Assembly (NCBI RefSeq): GCF_014696065.1
Contig: NZ_JACJPL010000026.1
Location: forward strand, 1 to 64,000
DNA: 64,000 bases
Reading direction: 5' to 3'
Source: Leptolyngbya sp. FACHB-261
Lineage (GTDB): Bacteria > Cyanobacteriota > Cyanobacteriia > FACHB-261
In this document: positions 26,936 through 36,192 of the stretch, piece after piece
Numbering within the stretch: the first letter of the stretch is position 1
Layout: each line of letters begins with the position of its first letter
Notes under the pieces: model-generated
What the model was told of the DNA's origin: nothing
The model's database searches: none
Seen by the model: the letters and a program-made list of their open reading frames with translations, nothing else
Position numbers and translations under genes: made by a program

Positions 26936-27376
26936 ATGAATGCCGAACTTCTTGCTGGAAAGCCCTGGCTTGCATTCAGCTTGCTTGGAGTGGGCTATGC
27001 ACTGCTGGGATGGTATTTGGCTGCTCACCACGTTTTTTGGCTAGTCGGTACCTTGGTCGGGATAGCAACCCTTGCTATTGCCTGGAAGAGCAATCCGATG
27101 TTAGAGTTCTTAGCTTGGTTAGTCAGGCAACGAGTATTTGTCGTCATCGGTGTTAGCTTTCTCTTTAGCCTGTTTGTGGCATTGATTCCTGTTCAACCGG
27201 TATTATTAAGCCTCATCCCATTGCCGCTGATAACGCTGCTCTACGCGCTGCTAGAGATGCGGCTGGCTGGGTTCCAACAATCTGACATATTGATATGGTC
27301 AGTAATAATAACTGGATTTAGTTTAGGTCTAGGTGAAGCTATCGACCTGTTTGTTGCACCCAGCATGAGGTATTAA
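26936..27376 (+). CDS. Small integral membrane protein, unknown
   Basis: 146 residues from ATG 26936 (MNAELLAGKPWLAFSLLG); an in-frame upstream start at 26903 adds 11 residues. Five to six hydrophobic helices are visible, for example FSLLGVGYALLGWYLAA and VFVVIGVSFLFSLFVALI. No conserved catalytic motif is recognised. It follows the DUF389 gene by 66 bp on the same strand and may be co-transcribed with it. A strong hairpin lies 38 bp after its stop. Confidence 0.65.
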   Translation: MNAELLAGKPWLAFSLLGVGYALLGWYLAAHHVFWLVGTLVGIATLAIAWKSNPMLEFLAWLVRQRVFVVIGVSFLFSLFVALIPVQPVLLSLIPLPLITLLYALLEMRLAGFQQSDILIWSVIITGFSLGLGEAIDLFVAPSMRY

Positions 27377-27413
27377 GGCTTTCTAGCCTTTCATGAAATC
27401 TTGGTGCAAGGTA

Positions 27414-27440
27414 CTGAGGCGCAGCTCTGCTGCGCCTCAG
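27414..27440 (+). terminator. Strong 12-bp hairpin after the membrane-protein gene
   Basis: CTGAGGCGCAGC pairs perfectly with GCTGCGCCTCAG around a TCT loop. There is only a short GTTT after it, so it is a weak intrinsic terminator at best, but its position 38 bp past a stop codon suits transcription termination or RNA 3'-end protection. The remaining gap to 27633 shows nothing else. Confidence 0.55.
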
Positions 27441-27633
27441 GTTTAACTTGGCGGTCGATTACGCGATTCCATGTTTATGGATCAGCGTTTAGGATCGGTA
27501 GACTGATCCTTATGCCTAGGTGGCTTGCTCTTATGTTCCGGTGAGTAGTGTGGGATTGCGATCTCAAGCCCAACCGATTGATCAAGTTCTTTGCAACGAT
27601 TAACGACTCACGCCACTTAACTTCCAAACAGCC

Positions 27634-28035
27634 TTAATCAACAGACGGCAAAAGTACAACCGCGCGAATCTCTAGGATCAGCCCTTCAATACCCAGCTCG
27701 GTGATGCCGATGGCTGTCCAAGCTGGATTCCAATCGCCAAAAAACTTCTTTTTCTCTATGTTCACTAGCGAAAAATGTTCTCGCAAGCCGACATGAAAGG
27801 TTGTGATATCAACAACATCTCGTGGGCTGGCGGGGATTGCTTTAATTATCTCTCCCAAATTAGCAAAGGCGAGCGCGATCTGCACTTGCGGATCATCAAT
27901 CACGCTGCCGTCCTCTTTCACTCCAAGCTGTCCGGAGATAAAGGCAAATTTGCCAGATGCTGTCACACCGGGAACGTAATCATAGGCTTCGTAGACGGCT
28001 TTGTGATGATCGGTTTTGATCCATTGAGGCTGCAT
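27634..28035 (-). CDS. RidA-family protein
   Basis: 133 residues with the RidA/YjgF/UK114 pattern: GKFAFISGQLGVKEDGSV, QIALAFANLGEIIKA and a C-terminal LILEIRAVVLL. RidA deaminates reactive enamine/imine intermediates; a key arginine (EIRAV) is present. Many homologues near catabolic genes have other roles, so the exact substrate is unknown. It is the first of several minus-strand stress and catabolic genes. A second family member lies at 40563-41033. Confidence 0.88.
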   Translation of the reverse strand: MQPQWIKTDHHKAVYEAYDYVPGVTASGKFAFISGQLGVKEDGSVIDDPQVQIALAFANLGEIIKAIPASPRDVVDITTFHVGLREHFSLVNIEKKKFFGDWNPAWTAIGITELGIEGLILEIRAVVLLPSVD

Positions 28036-28129
28036 GACTTAATATTCTCATCTTCGTTGGTAAGCAGTTGAAATTCTGAGTAGAGTTGTCCGTGATGTTC
28101 CTTGAGGTTTTGAGGCATAACTCTGCACC

Positions 28130-28510
28130 TCAATCCGCTCCACGTGGGTTATCGATTACGAATAACCACGTTCCATCTGGCTGGCGACGGACTACCTCGG
28201 CATTTTTTCCCGTTAAGGTGACTGGATTGCCATCGGTTCTTTTGGTGATACCACTCCATGTTCCACGCGTTATGGCAAGATTTCCGTCTGAGCTTTGGAA
28301 TGCCTCGATCTCTGTTGTGAAACTGACCTCGTCAAACGCAATCCATGCTTTGAGAGCCTCACGAATAGCCGCTTGACCCGTGACAGCTTCCCCAGAGTCG
28401 AGTATAAACGTGGCGTTTGGCTCGTAGAGGGCAACGACAGTTTCTAAATCCTTTCGCTGCAGCGCCTCCATCAGTAGGATGTCGCATTCTTCTGGTTTGC
28501 GTGCTGGCAT
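28130..28510 (-). CDS. SnoaL-like / NTF2-fold protein (YybH type)
   Basis: 126 residues from ATG 28510 (MPARKPEECDILLMEAL); an upstream frame to 28549 lacks support. The sequence LETVVALYEPNATFILDSG, AIREALKAWIAF and DGTWLFVIDNP is the NTF2-like cone fold of ketosteroid-isomerase or SnoaL-like proteins. These bind small hydrophobic ligands or act as small hydrolases/isomerases; here the activity is unknown. It sits between the AraC regulator and RidA genes, all on the minus strand. Confidence 0.85.
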   Translation of the reverse strand: MPARKPEECDILLMEALQRKDLETVVALYEPNATFILDSGEAVTGQAAIREALKAWIAFDEVSFTTEIEAFQSSDGNLAITRGTWSGITKRTDGNPVTLTGKNAEVVRRQPDGTWLFVIDNPRGAD

Positions 28511-28629
28511 ATTCTTTGTCCTTTGACTTGGTAGATGTGAACTTAACAACTTATCTGAGTTAAATACACTATGTCAGACGAACAGACAGAGCGTATTCTA
28601 AGAGCTTGCGGCGTTTTTACAAGATCTTG

Positions 28630-29529
28630 CTATCGTCGCAAAAAGGCTTTGGGAGTGATTCCAACAAGACGCTTGAAGTGATAATTCAAGTGTCCCTGAC
28701 TGGAAAATCCAACGATTTGCGCAATATCTGCGAGCGCTAAATTTGTTTTAAGTAAGTCTTTGGCACGGTCAATTCGACATTTAATTTGATATTGATGAGG
28801 GGGTAAGCCTGTAGATTGCTTGAACAAACGAGCGAAGTGATAGGGACTGAGTTTAACAATCCCAGCCAGTTCAACTAAGCTTATTTTCCGCTCTAGGTTG
28901 CCATGAATGTAATCAATGACATGATTGAGCTGCTGTTGTGACAAACTCCCTAAATAAGTCGAAGCAGCGGATTTCTGTGCCGAGTATCGGAATAAGAGGT
29001 GTGTGACCAAGGTATGAATCATAGAGTCTGCATAAAGATGACTCGCTGGATCTTCAGTTTCAAGGATTGTCTTAAGTGCTAAACCAATTTGTAAAATCAA
29101 GGGATCTATAAACAATGCTGGTTGAGGAATGAGATCAACAGAAGCATCCCAGATTTCTTCGCTAGTTTGCCTCAAAAGTTCTGGTGCTATGTAAAGTTGC
29201 AGAAATTCTGCTTCTCCATCCCAAGAAAAAGATTGGCTAAGATTGGCCAAATATAGCCCGATCCCCCCAGGAATAGCCTCTACTGTTTCAGCGTAACCAT
29301 CTATGACTTGTTCTAAGCGATAGGGTTTACCTAATTTGATACAGACCTGGTGATAAGGTAAACAATGCTCAGCTACACTGGTGGCTGGTTGCAGATGGTG
29401 TACAAGTAGAATGTTATTCCAATTGGCTTTGGCACTAGAGATAGTGGGTTCACGGGGGAGCACTAGTGAAGTATTTTGAATTGATTCAGCGCTATTAGAT
29501 GCTGAGGAGATTGAGTATGGCATATTCAC
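28630..29529 (-). CDS. AraC-family transcriptional regulator
   Basis: 299 residues. The C-terminal ~100 residues hold two helix-turn-helix motifs: LVELAGIVKLSPYHFARLFK with GLPPHQYQIKCRIDRAKDLL, then LALADIAQIVGFSSQGHLNY and HFKRLVGITPKAFLRR, the AraC signature. The N-terminal part is a ligand or effector domain. It may control the adjacent SnoaL and RidA genes, which lie immediately downstream on the same strand, but no operator is evident. Intact. Confidence 0.92.
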   Translation of the reverse strand: MNMPYSISSASNSAESIQNTSLVLPREPTISSAKANWNNILLVHHLQPATSVAEHCLPYHQVCIKLGKPYRLEQVIDGYAETVEAIPGGIGLYLANLSQSFSWDGEAEFLQLYIAPELLRQTSEEIWDASVDLIPQPALFIDPLILQIGLALKTILETEDPASHLYADSMIHTLVTHLLFRYSAQKSAASTYLGSLSQQQLNHVIDYIHGNLERKISLVELAGIVKLSPYHFARLFKQSTGLPPHQYQIKCRIDRAKDLLKTNLALADIAQIVGFSSQGHLNYHFKRLVGITPKAFLRR

Positions 29530-29689
29530 AAGTTCCTGCGTAAGTATTCGCCTTCCTACAATTTAGATATCCGATACCTCAAGGGGGGTAGTGTAAGAGG
29601 ATCAACAACCGACCCAAGTAACTCTTGATTTGAAAGTGTCAGAACTGGATACTCATCATTATTGAGGATTTTACTTCATCTTTTAAGGG

Positions 29690-29815
29690 GGAGCGGTTTT
29701 ACTTTGCAGGTCATGTAGCGATGCTAGCCAGTGATGTCATCAATGTGCCGAATCGCTTGATGTGGGATGGCGAATTAAAAGAACGCTGGTCATTAGCAGA
29801 TTGCACTGCAACGTA
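29690..29815 (+). pseudogene. Decayed copy of the small conserved protein
   Basis: The plus strand reads GERFYFAGHVA, then NVPNRLMWDGE and a stop at about 29815. It matches the middle of the 72-residue proteins at 15769 and 60450 (GERFYFAGHVAVKL and RFMWDGE). The N-terminus, the cysteine-rich end and the non-coding hairpins are missing, so this is a remnant of a third copy. Confidence 0.7.
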
Positions 29816-29924
29816 GAGGCTTCACAGACCGTGGGCGCACTTAGCTGACTACTTGGAGCAATGCCGAGAGCCCAAGCCTATTCTCGCAAGTTGAGTTGAC
29901 TGCCTCTAGCGGATAAATGCGTGA

Positions 29925-30044
29925 GTTATACCAATTCTCTCAATGAGATCTATCCATCAAAAAGCCACCGCCTACGGTACCTCCCCTTGCCAAGGGGAGG
30001 TTGGGAGAGGTCAATCTGTAGCGATTAAAGTCAGTTGGTATAAC
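29925..30044. mobile_element. MITE-like element, copy 1 (120 bp)
   Basis: The ends are GTTATACCAA at 29925 and TTGGTATAAC ending at 30044, which are inverted repeats of each other. Inside is a palindromic core CCTCCCCTTGCCAAGGGGAGG. A second copy in opposite orientation lies at 53588-53708. The size, terminal inverted repeats, lack of coding capacity and second copy fit a miniature inverted-repeat transposable element moved by an unidentified transposase. Confidence 0.8.
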
Positions 30045-30141
30045 ACAGTTGTTTCACTGTCTTTTGTGAGGCGGTTGGCAACTGCGCAGCCAGCCGACCT
30101 TCCTTGTCTGATGTTTATTGTGTGAATCGGTTGGTCTTGAA

Positions 30142-31485
30142 CTAACGCAGTGACTTGAACGCCGCACGGATCTCCTCAGAGAAGAGCTGTGGCTGTTCCC
30201 ACGCTGCGAAGTGGCCTCCCTTGTTGGCCTCATGGAAGTAGATCAAGTTGCGATAGGCGCGCCGAGCCCACGTGTCTGGAGCTTGATATATCTCCCCTGG
30301 AAATACTGTGATCGCCACCGGGAGCGAGATCTCGGCGGTTTTCTGCGCGGCCGCATTCAAGAGGCTGGCCTTGTTCTCCCAGTACAGCCGAGCTGACGAA
30401 ACTGCGCTGTTTGTCAGCCAGTACAGCGTGATGTCGTCTAGCACCTCGTCTTTCGTTGGGGACTTTTCGGAATCGCTGCCTCTGGACGTCCACTGAGCGA
30501 AACCTGGATGCCCAAGCAGCCACGCCGCCAGTCCGGTTGGCGAGTCCGTCAGACCGTACCCGACCGTCTGTGGCCGTGTGCCCATCATCACGGCGTAGGC
30601 CCGTTCCCTTTTATTAAACGTGTCGAGTGAGTCGAAGGCCGCACGTTCCTTCTTGGACAGTCCCGCTGGCGCGGGTCCGCCGCTGGCGAGCACCGTGGCC
30701 ACGTCGGGCGGTATCGTCGCCGGTAAGTTGATGTGGATACCGAGTAATCCTGCTGGTGCCTGACGTGCCATTGCGCTGGTAATGGGAGAGCCCCAGTCAC
30801 CGCCCTGGGCGACGTAGCGGCTGTACCCGAGGCGCTGCATCAGCTCCGCCCAGGCTCGCGCAATGTGGTCGGGGTCCCAACCAGTGCCCGTCGGCTTACC
30901 GGAGAAGCCGTAGCCAGGAATCGACGGGATGACCAAATCGAAGGCGTCCTCCGGACGACCCCCGTAGGCCGTCGGGTCGGTCAGCGGGCCGATGATCTTT
31001 AGTTGTTCAATGACCGATCCGGGCCATCCGTGCGTGACAAGCAACGGCAAAGCGTTCGGATGTTTGGAGCGGACGTGGATGAAGTGAATGTCCAGTCCGT
31101 CGATATTGGTTACGAACTGCGGTAAGGCATTCAGCTTCGCCTCAGCTTTTCGCCAGTCGTAGTCTGTTCCCCAGTAACGGACGAGTTCTTTCATCGTCGC
31201 CAGTTGCACACCCTGCGACTGGTCAGTGACAGTTTCCTTGTCCGGCCAGCGCGTCGTTGCAATGCGCCTGCGGAGATCGACGAGCGCCGCTTGCGGGACC
31301 TGGACGCGGAAGGGGCGGATGGCATTTGTGGTGGAGCGCTGCGCCGTATTCTTCTGGGTAGTTTCTTTGCCAATGGCGGCAACTGTCACTGGCGACAACG
31401 CCGCAAGAGCTGCGATTGCTACGCCCTTAAGGAGCAGGGTCCGGCGTGACAGGACGGAAGCTGCAGTTGATTTGTGCTTGGTCAT
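30142..31485 (-). CDS. Exported epoxide-hydrolase-like alpha/beta hydrolase (Tat signal)
   Basis: 447 residues from ATG 31485. The start is chosen because it opens a twin-arginine signal: MTKHKSTAASVLSRRTLLLKG, then a hydrophobic stretch ending in VTVAAIG. After it comes the epoxide-hydrolase N-terminal domain (FRVQVPQAALVDLRRRIA, TRWPD) and an alpha/beta hydrolase core with LVTHGWPGS (oxyanion HGWP) and AQGGDWGS (nucleophile Asp in GGDWG). C-terminal GGHFAAWEQP supplies the catalytic His. Probably secreted to the periplasm. High GC and codon use unlike cyanobacterial neighbours suggest import. Confidence 0.9.
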   Translation of the reverse strand: MTKHKSTAASVLSRRTLLLKGVAIAALAALSPVTVAAIGKETTQKNTAQRSTTNAIRPFRVQVPQAALVDLRRRIATTRWPDKETVTDQSQGVQLATMKELVRYWGTDYDWRKAEAKLNALPQFVTNIDGLDIHFIHVRSKHPNALPLLVTHGWPGSVIEQLKIIGPLTDPTAYGGRPEDAFDLVIPSIPGYGFSGKPTGTGWDPDHIARAWAELMQRLGYSRYVAQGGDWGSPITSAMARQAPAGLLGIHINLPATIPPDVATVLASGGPAPAGLSKKERAAFDSLDTFNKRERAYAVMMGTRPQTVGYGLTDSPTGLAAWLLGHPGFAQWTSRGSDSEKSPTKDEVLDDITLYWLTNSAVSSARLYWENKASLLNAAAQKTAEISLPVAITVFPGEIYQAPDTWARRAYRNLIYFHEANKGGHFAAWEQPQLFSEEIRAAFKSLR

Positions 31486-31654
31486 CGTCTCACTCCTTCC
31501 TGCTGTAGTTCTCGGTATTAAGGGGCGTAACGGTTGAAGACAGAGTCGGGAGCTTTGGCGATCGCGTGACAGGAAAAGCAAGTGTTTGACGCTGCCAGCT
31601 CCGAGTCGACGACTGGCAGAGGATATCTGGCTAGCCCCTCCTAGACAAGGTTCC

Positions 31655-32590
31655 TCAAGCCGCGACTCGACTCCGCGTAAATTCAGCAGCGTGCAATTTC
31701 ACGAAGTCATACATGCTCGTCGGTGTCTTGCCAGTGAGCTTGAATAGGTCGTCGGTCATGCGGTCATAGCGCCCCTGCGCGTGAAGTTCGGCCATCGTCG
31801 CGAGGTGGTTGACCAGGTGCGTTGGCACGCCAAACTCACGAAGCGCGTCAGTCCACCTGGAGAGCGGCACATCACGGTAGCGGATCGTTCGGCCGAGGGC
31901 CTCGGAAAAGACGCGCGCGTAGTGGTCCAGACCCGCCGACTCAAATCCGGTCAGATTGTAAACCTGACCAATGTGCGAAGCAGGGTCGTCGAGGATCACG
32001 GCAACGGCACGCGCCACATCAACCGCCGAGATCGGCGAGGTCTTGCTGTTACCTAGTGGCAGTGCCAGTTCGTCGTTGTCCCGGATGCCAGCAGCGGCGA
32101 GACGCAGGAAGAAGCTCTCTAAGAAGACCGTTGGCCGCACTGTGACGACCGGCAGCCCCGACCATGCCAATGCCTGTTCCGCCAACCAGTGCAGCTTATG
32201 CTGTGGGCTCGGGGTGGTTTCGGTGATGCTCATCTGCGTCACCGTCATCTGCGACATGTTCACGAAAGCCTCAATACCGTGGTGCTTCGCCACCGCAGCG
32301 GTGTTGACCGTGGCTTCGAGATAGGCCGCTGAGACCGACATGCCGAAATAGATGCGTGCAACCCCTTCAATCGCGCGGTGCATTGAGGTGAGATCGGTCA
32401 GGTCGCCCTGCACGACCTCGGCTCCAAGGCGCCGCAGAGCTTCAGCGCGTTCATCCTTCCGCCGGACCAAGGCGCGCACCTTATGCCCCTTGGCGAGCAA
32501 CATTGCGGTGAGGTTGCGGCCGATACCCCCGATATCGCCTGCTGCTCCGGTCACGAGGATGGGGCTGTTATGTGCAGATTTCATGGTCAT
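31655..32590 (-). CDS. NmrA-family NAD(P)-binding protein
   Basis: 311 residues. The N-terminus ILVTGAAGDIGGIGRNLTAML is a Rossmann motif (GAAGDIGGIG), followed by GAEVVQGDLTD and VRPTVFLESFF typical of NmrA-like and azoreductase-like atypical SDRs. Such proteins sense redox state or reduce quinone-type compounds. It lies between the epoxide hydrolase and nitrilase genes, same strand, and shares their high GC. The function of this member is unknown. Confidence 0.88.
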   Translation of the reverse strand: MTMKSAHNSPILVTGAAGDIGGIGRNLTAMLLAKGHKVRALVRRKDERAEALRRLGAEVVQGDLTDLTSMHRAIEGVARIYFGMSVSAAYLEATVNTAAVAKHHGIEAFVNMSQMTVTQMSITETTPSPQHKLHWLAEQALAWSGLPVVTVRPTVFLESFFLRLAAAGIRDNDELALPLGNSKTSPISAVDVARAVAVILDDPASHIGQVYNLTGFESAGLDHYARVFSEALGRTIRYRDVPLSRWTDALREFGVPTHLVNHLATMAELHAQGRYDRMTDDLFKLTGKTPTSMYDFVKLHAAEFTRSRVAA

Positions 32591-32631
32591 ATCGCTTACC
32601 TTGTAGTTGCGTTTAGATAAATACGGTGGGA

Positions 32632-33651
32632 CTATAGGACCTCGACGGCCCTCTCCTCTGCGACAGCCGCGCGCAAGGCATCAGCTTTCGGGTGTGCGGT
32701 GCGTTCATGGATGGGCGACGCGGGCGTCCGGTCGATCAGCAAGCTGAGCAGTTCGGGGCGGCTGTAATGACCGCGTGCGTCCATGAGCCGCTTGCGCGCG
32801 TCGATCTGGCCAAAGTCAAGCTCGGCAATCACTTCGCCTTCGCCCACTTTGAGCGGCTCGCCAATGATCTGGCCGTCGGGACTCACGATGGCGGTGAAGC
32901 AGCCCCCCGAAATCGGCCCGATCGCACAACCCGTGTCTTTCATGATCTGAGCCTGCTGATCGGCATCCAGCCACGCCGTCGCACAGACGACAAAGCAGCC
33001 AGATTCAATGGCATGCTGGCGGACGTTAATTTCCGCTTGCTCTGCGAACAACGGGCCAGCAAACGAGCCTGGATACATCGCCGAGTGGATCTGCTCACCA
33101 TCGGCAATCAGCGCATACCGGGCCAAAGGATTGTTATGCTCCCAGCAAGCAAGTTGTCCGATGCGCCCAACGGCGCTGTCGATGGCACGTAGGCCCGAGC
33201 CGTCACCCTGGCCCCAGAGTATGCGCTCGTTATAAGTAGGCGTGGTCTTGCGGCGGCGCTGGATCAGCGTCCCGTCTGCGTCGAACAGAAGCTGCGTATT
33301 GTAGATCGAGCCGCCGTCGCGCTCATTGACGCCGATCGAAACGACCATGTTTGCTTGCTTGGCGGCTTCGGCAATTGCTTGGGTCTCGGCGGACGGCACC
33401 GTAACCGACTCTTCAAGCAACCGCAGATGTTCCTTGGCCAACGCGAACGGGGCTAGCACATAGGAGAAGTAGGGGTAATAGGGAATGATGGTCTCAGGGA
33501 AGGTCGCGAACTGGACGCCTTGTTGGCCCAGCTCACGGATCTTCTTGACGACCTTCTCGACGGTACCCTGCCGGCTATACAGCACGGGGCTGATCTGCAC
33601 GGCGGCGGCTTTAACGAGCGGACTGGCAAGGATATTTTTAGTCTTTTGCAT
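32632..33651 (-). CDS. Nitrilase (carbon-nitrogen hydrolase), Nit1-like
   Basis: 339 residues from ATG 33651 (MQKTKNILASPLVKAAAVQ). The catalytic triad is visible: Glu in TFPETIIPYYPYF, Lys in RRRKTTPTYNER and Cys in LACWEHNNPLARY. This pattern is that of aliphatic nitrilases such as the cyanobacterial and Nit1-cluster enzymes, which turn nitriles into acids and ammonia. A neighbouring cyanase lies about 25 kb away, but no operon link is visible. High GC matches the surrounding imported block. Confidence 0.9.
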   Translation of the reverse strand: MQKTKNILASPLVKAAAVQISPVLYSRQGTVEKVVKKIRELGQQGVQFATFPETIIPYYPYFSYVLAPFALAKEHLRLLEESVTVPSAETQAIAEAAKQANMVVSIGVNERDGGSIYNTQLLFDADGTLIQRRRKTTPTYNERILWGQGDGSGLRAIDSAVGRIGQLACWEHNNPLARYALIADGEQIHSAMYPGSFAGPLFAEQAEINVRQHAIESGCFVVCATAWLDADQQAQIMKDTGCAIGPISGGCFTAIVSPDGQIIGEPLKVGEGEVIAELDFGQIDARKRLMDARGHYSRPELLSLLIDRTPASPIHERTAHPKADALRAAVAEERAVEVL

Positions 33652-33832
33652 GGTTTTATCAGCGAAGGAACGCTGCCGACACATTTATGCAGGTTTCAAA
33701 GTGAGGCTGCGGACAGGAGGCGAGATCCAGGGCCGTCCACGGCCTCGGGCGCAGCGACCTGAACGCCGCCCTGGATTCTTGAGCAAAAATCATTGCTTCG
33801 TAAGCCTCTGCCGCTACCTACTGGCTGACGTA

Positions 33833-34546
33833 TTAGGCGGGTGTGGCAACTCTGGCCGCAGCCTCTGGAAGAGCAGAAAAAACTTCCATGTAACGGTCAG
33901 CGGCGGCGGCGGCCTCCTCCGGACTGCTGCCCTTCTGACGCTCACTCAGATAGGGCGCGTACCAGTCCCACCAGTTGTGCTCGGCGTGCGTCTTCTCGTA
34001 GGGGTCGTGGTGCTCTGCTGTCTCGCGCAGAAGGGCCGCAAGGGTTGCAACGTCTATGTTTTGTGTTTGCTGAGAGTCCCACAGACGACCAGGCAGCCGC
34101 GTTGTGATCTCCTGCAGCAACCAGAGGTTCCCGTCCGGGTCCTCAAACGAGGCAAAGGAGAAGTAGGAACGGCCTTGCGGGTCGCGCCCGCTGACGCGTG
34201 GGTTCTCCACGGCGTTGTTGAAGGGGCCGCCAGCGTAGTGGAAAACCTCGCTGACGTTGACACCACGGGCAATCAAGTCTTGGCGGGCGGCATCGAGGTC
34301 GTCTACAGCGAGGACTAGGTTTTGCACTGGGCCAGGATCATTAGGAGTAACTCCCTTGCCGAAGATGATTGAGGCGTCCGAGTTGGGCGGCGTCACATGC
34401 ACGTTGCGGTAGCCGCCCGCCGCGATGTCGATGTCGAGTCGCCAACCGAGATTCTCGTAGAATGCCTTGGTGCGCTCCACGTCGGAAACGGTGAACACTA
34501 CGACTTCGAGTTTCATGTTTGGACTGTTTACGGGATTGCTGCTCAT
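33833..34546 (-). CDS. VOC-family protein (glyoxalase/bleomycin-resistance fold), long form
   Basis: 237 residues from ATG 34546, which has GGAG 7 nt upstream and matches the start of its paralogue; a longer frame extends to 34612. LEVVVFTVSDVERTKAFYENLGW and FEDPDGNLWLLQE are the two beta-alpha-beta modules of a VOC domain. It is followed by about 80 residues ending ALPEAAARVATPA, an extra C-terminal extension with DPYEKTHAEHNWWDWYAPY. VOC proteins bind metal and act on small ligands or antibiotics. The paralogue at 35725-36192 lacks the extension. Confidence 0.88.
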   Translation of the reverse strand: MSSNPVNSPNMKLEVVVFTVSDVERTKAFYENLGWRLDIDIAAGGYRNVHVTPPNSDASIIFGKGVTPNDPGPVQNLVLAVDDLDAARQDLIARGVNVSEVFHYAGGPFNNAVENPRVSGRDPQGRSYFSFASFEDPDGNLWLLQEITTRLPGRLWDSQQTQNIDVATLAALLRETAEHHDPYEKTHAEHNWWDWYAPYLSERQKGSSPEEAAAAADRYMEVFSALPEAAARVATPA

Positions 34547-34655
34547 CTTGTTCTCCGTTAGATTGGTGAGCTTGCTGCCCACGATTAACTTCATTCTTCT
34601 GTGATTGCCCAATGCAAGCCACTCAAGTTCTTTGAGTAAAACTGCAAGTTAAGCT
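34540..34655 (-). promoter_or_regulatory. Shared upstream block A (before VOC gene 1)
   Basis: This region aligns with 36186-36312 and 41360-41485. On the minus strand it has ACTCAA-AGAAC-TTGAGT, a perfect 6-bp inverted repeat with a 5-nt spacer (34621-34637), which looks like an operator, about 80 bp before the ATG. The three copies suggest co-regulation by one unknown factor or promoter capture by duplication. Confidence 0.5.
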
Positions 34656-34710
34656 TGCTCAATTTCCAACTGGCCTGCTCATTACTTTCAAGGGTTAGAT
34701 AGAGTTAGGG

Positions 34711-35577
34711 TCAGGCTATATTCGAAGCCATTACACGCTGGTTGTGGTCAGTGCTGGTAGCAACTGGCAGCCATGCTTCGATTTCTTGGGCCATTTTCGC
34801 GGCGTTGTTCTGGTACATCGAGACTGCGTCTTTGCCGACAGGCAAATGCAGCGGCGGACGTTCTGTATTGGCAAGTTGAAGGATCACCTGGGCAAACTTT
34901 TTCGGATCACCGGGCTGGTTGCCATGTAGTGCATCGGCCCCGATCCGCATCCGTCCTACCGTTGCCTGGTAATCGTCGATGATAGTTTTAGCGGCAGCAT
35001 AGGATTCAGTGCTCAGGAAGTCGGTCGTAAAAAGACCGGGGGCTACCGTCGTAACCTGAATGCCGAGCGGGGCCAGTTCGACTGCTAACCCTTTCGAGAG
35101 ACCCTCGACTGCAAACTTAGTGGATCCATACAATCCCCAGCCTGGAACCACATCGTAGCCAAACAAAGACGAGATATTAATCACCCGCCCGGACTTTTGC
35201 TGGCGTAGGTAAGGCAACACGGCACGAGTCACGTTCAGTAACCCAAACACGTTGGTGTCATATTGTTTGCGAACTTCGGCATCCGTGGCTTCTTCAATCG
35301 CAGCAATCATGCCAAACCCAGCATTATTGACTAAGACATCAATTCGACCGAAACGGGCAATGCCTTGCTTGACTGCCGCTTGTACTTGGTCTTCCTGGGT
35401 GACATCCATCTGCACAACGTACAGATCTGGGTGGTTGTGCAGGGTAGTGGCGAGTTGTTCGGGCTGACTGCGAACCGTCGCCACTACTTGGTCGCCCTCT
35501 GCTAGGGCGGCTCTGGCAATTTCTAACCCAAAGCCTCTGGAAGCTCCGGTAATGAACCATACTTTCTGCGTTTTCAT
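34711..35577 (-). CDS. SDR-family oxidoreductase
   Basis: 288 residues. It starts MKTQKVWFITGASRGFGLEI with the TGASRGFG cofactor motif, NNAGFGM near residue 87, and YGSTKFAVEGLSK with the catalytic Tyr and Lys. It belongs to the classical SDRs similar to retinol-dehydrogenase-like or putative oxidoreductases; the substrate is unknown. It lies between the two VOC genes. It lacks the shared upstream block that they have. Confidence 0.9.
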   Translation of the reverse strand: MKTQKVWFITGASRGFGLEIARAALAEGDQVVATVRSQPEQLATTLHNHPDLYVVQMDVTQEDQVQAAVKQGIARFGRIDVLVNNAGFGMIAAIEEATDAEVRKQYDTNVFGLLNVTRAVLPYLRQQKSGRVINISSLFGYDVVPGWGLYGSTKFAVEGLSKGLAVELAPLGIQVTTVAPGLFTTDFLSTESYAAAKTIIDDYQATVGRMRIGADALHGNQPGDPKKFAQVILQLANTERPPLHLPVGKDAVSMYQNNAAKMAQEIEAWLPVATSTDHNQRVMASNIA

Positions 35578-35724
35578 CTTGTGTCCTCGTTTTAGATATT
35601 GGCTAGTTTGTTAGCTTTAACTCTTTCGGTTAGTGCATGACTGCTGCACTGATGGTGAGGCTCAAAAAAAGCGAAAAGCTTGATACTTTTGGCTCCTTTT
35701 CACCCTCAAGCGATAGATCTCCTG

Positions 35725-36192
35725 TTATCGTCCGGGGGCGCGAGTTTTTACTTCTTGGAGCACCCAACCATTGCCGTCTGGATCACTAAATGAGGCAAAG
35801 GAAGCATAGTCACGGCGTTTCGGATCGGGACCCGATACCCGTCCCTCGGTTCCGGCGTGGTGGAAGATCCCGCCGATGTCGTGGAACACTTCACTCACTT
35901 CGACGCCCCGCTCAACGAGTTCGGCACGGGCGGCTTCAATGTCGTAAACGATCAGGTACAGACCTTGAACTGAACCCGGCACAGCTAACGAAATTCCTTT
36001 GCCAAAGATGATCGAGGCTTCCGATCCAGGAGGAGTTAACTGCACCACCCGGAAGTCCTCACTAGTGACAAAGTCGGCATCTAGCCGCCATCCCAACGTT
36101 TTATAGAAGTCCTTAGCCCGATCGACATCGGAGACGGGCAAGACCACAACCTCGAGTTTCATGCTTTGACTGGTTACAGGATTGCTAATCAT
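35725..36192 (-). CDS. VOC-family protein, short paralogue
   Basis: 155 residues from ATG 36192 (MISNPVTSQSMKLEVVVLPV). SDVDRAKDFYKTLGWRLDAD and FSDPDGNGWVLQE mark the paired beta-alpha-beta modules of a single VOC domain. It is clearly related to the gene at 33833-34546, including the shared upstream block, so they arose by duplication. The role is unknown; metal-dependent ligand or toxin modification is typical of the fold. Confidence 0.88.
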   Translation of the reverse strand: MISNPVTSQSMKLEVVVLPVSDVDRAKDFYKTLGWRLDADFVTSEDFRVVQLTPPGSEASIIFGKGISLAVPGSVQGLYLIVYDIEAARAELVERGVEVSEVFHDIGGIFHHAGTEGRVSGPDPKRRDYASFASFSDPDGNGWVLQEVKTRAPGR

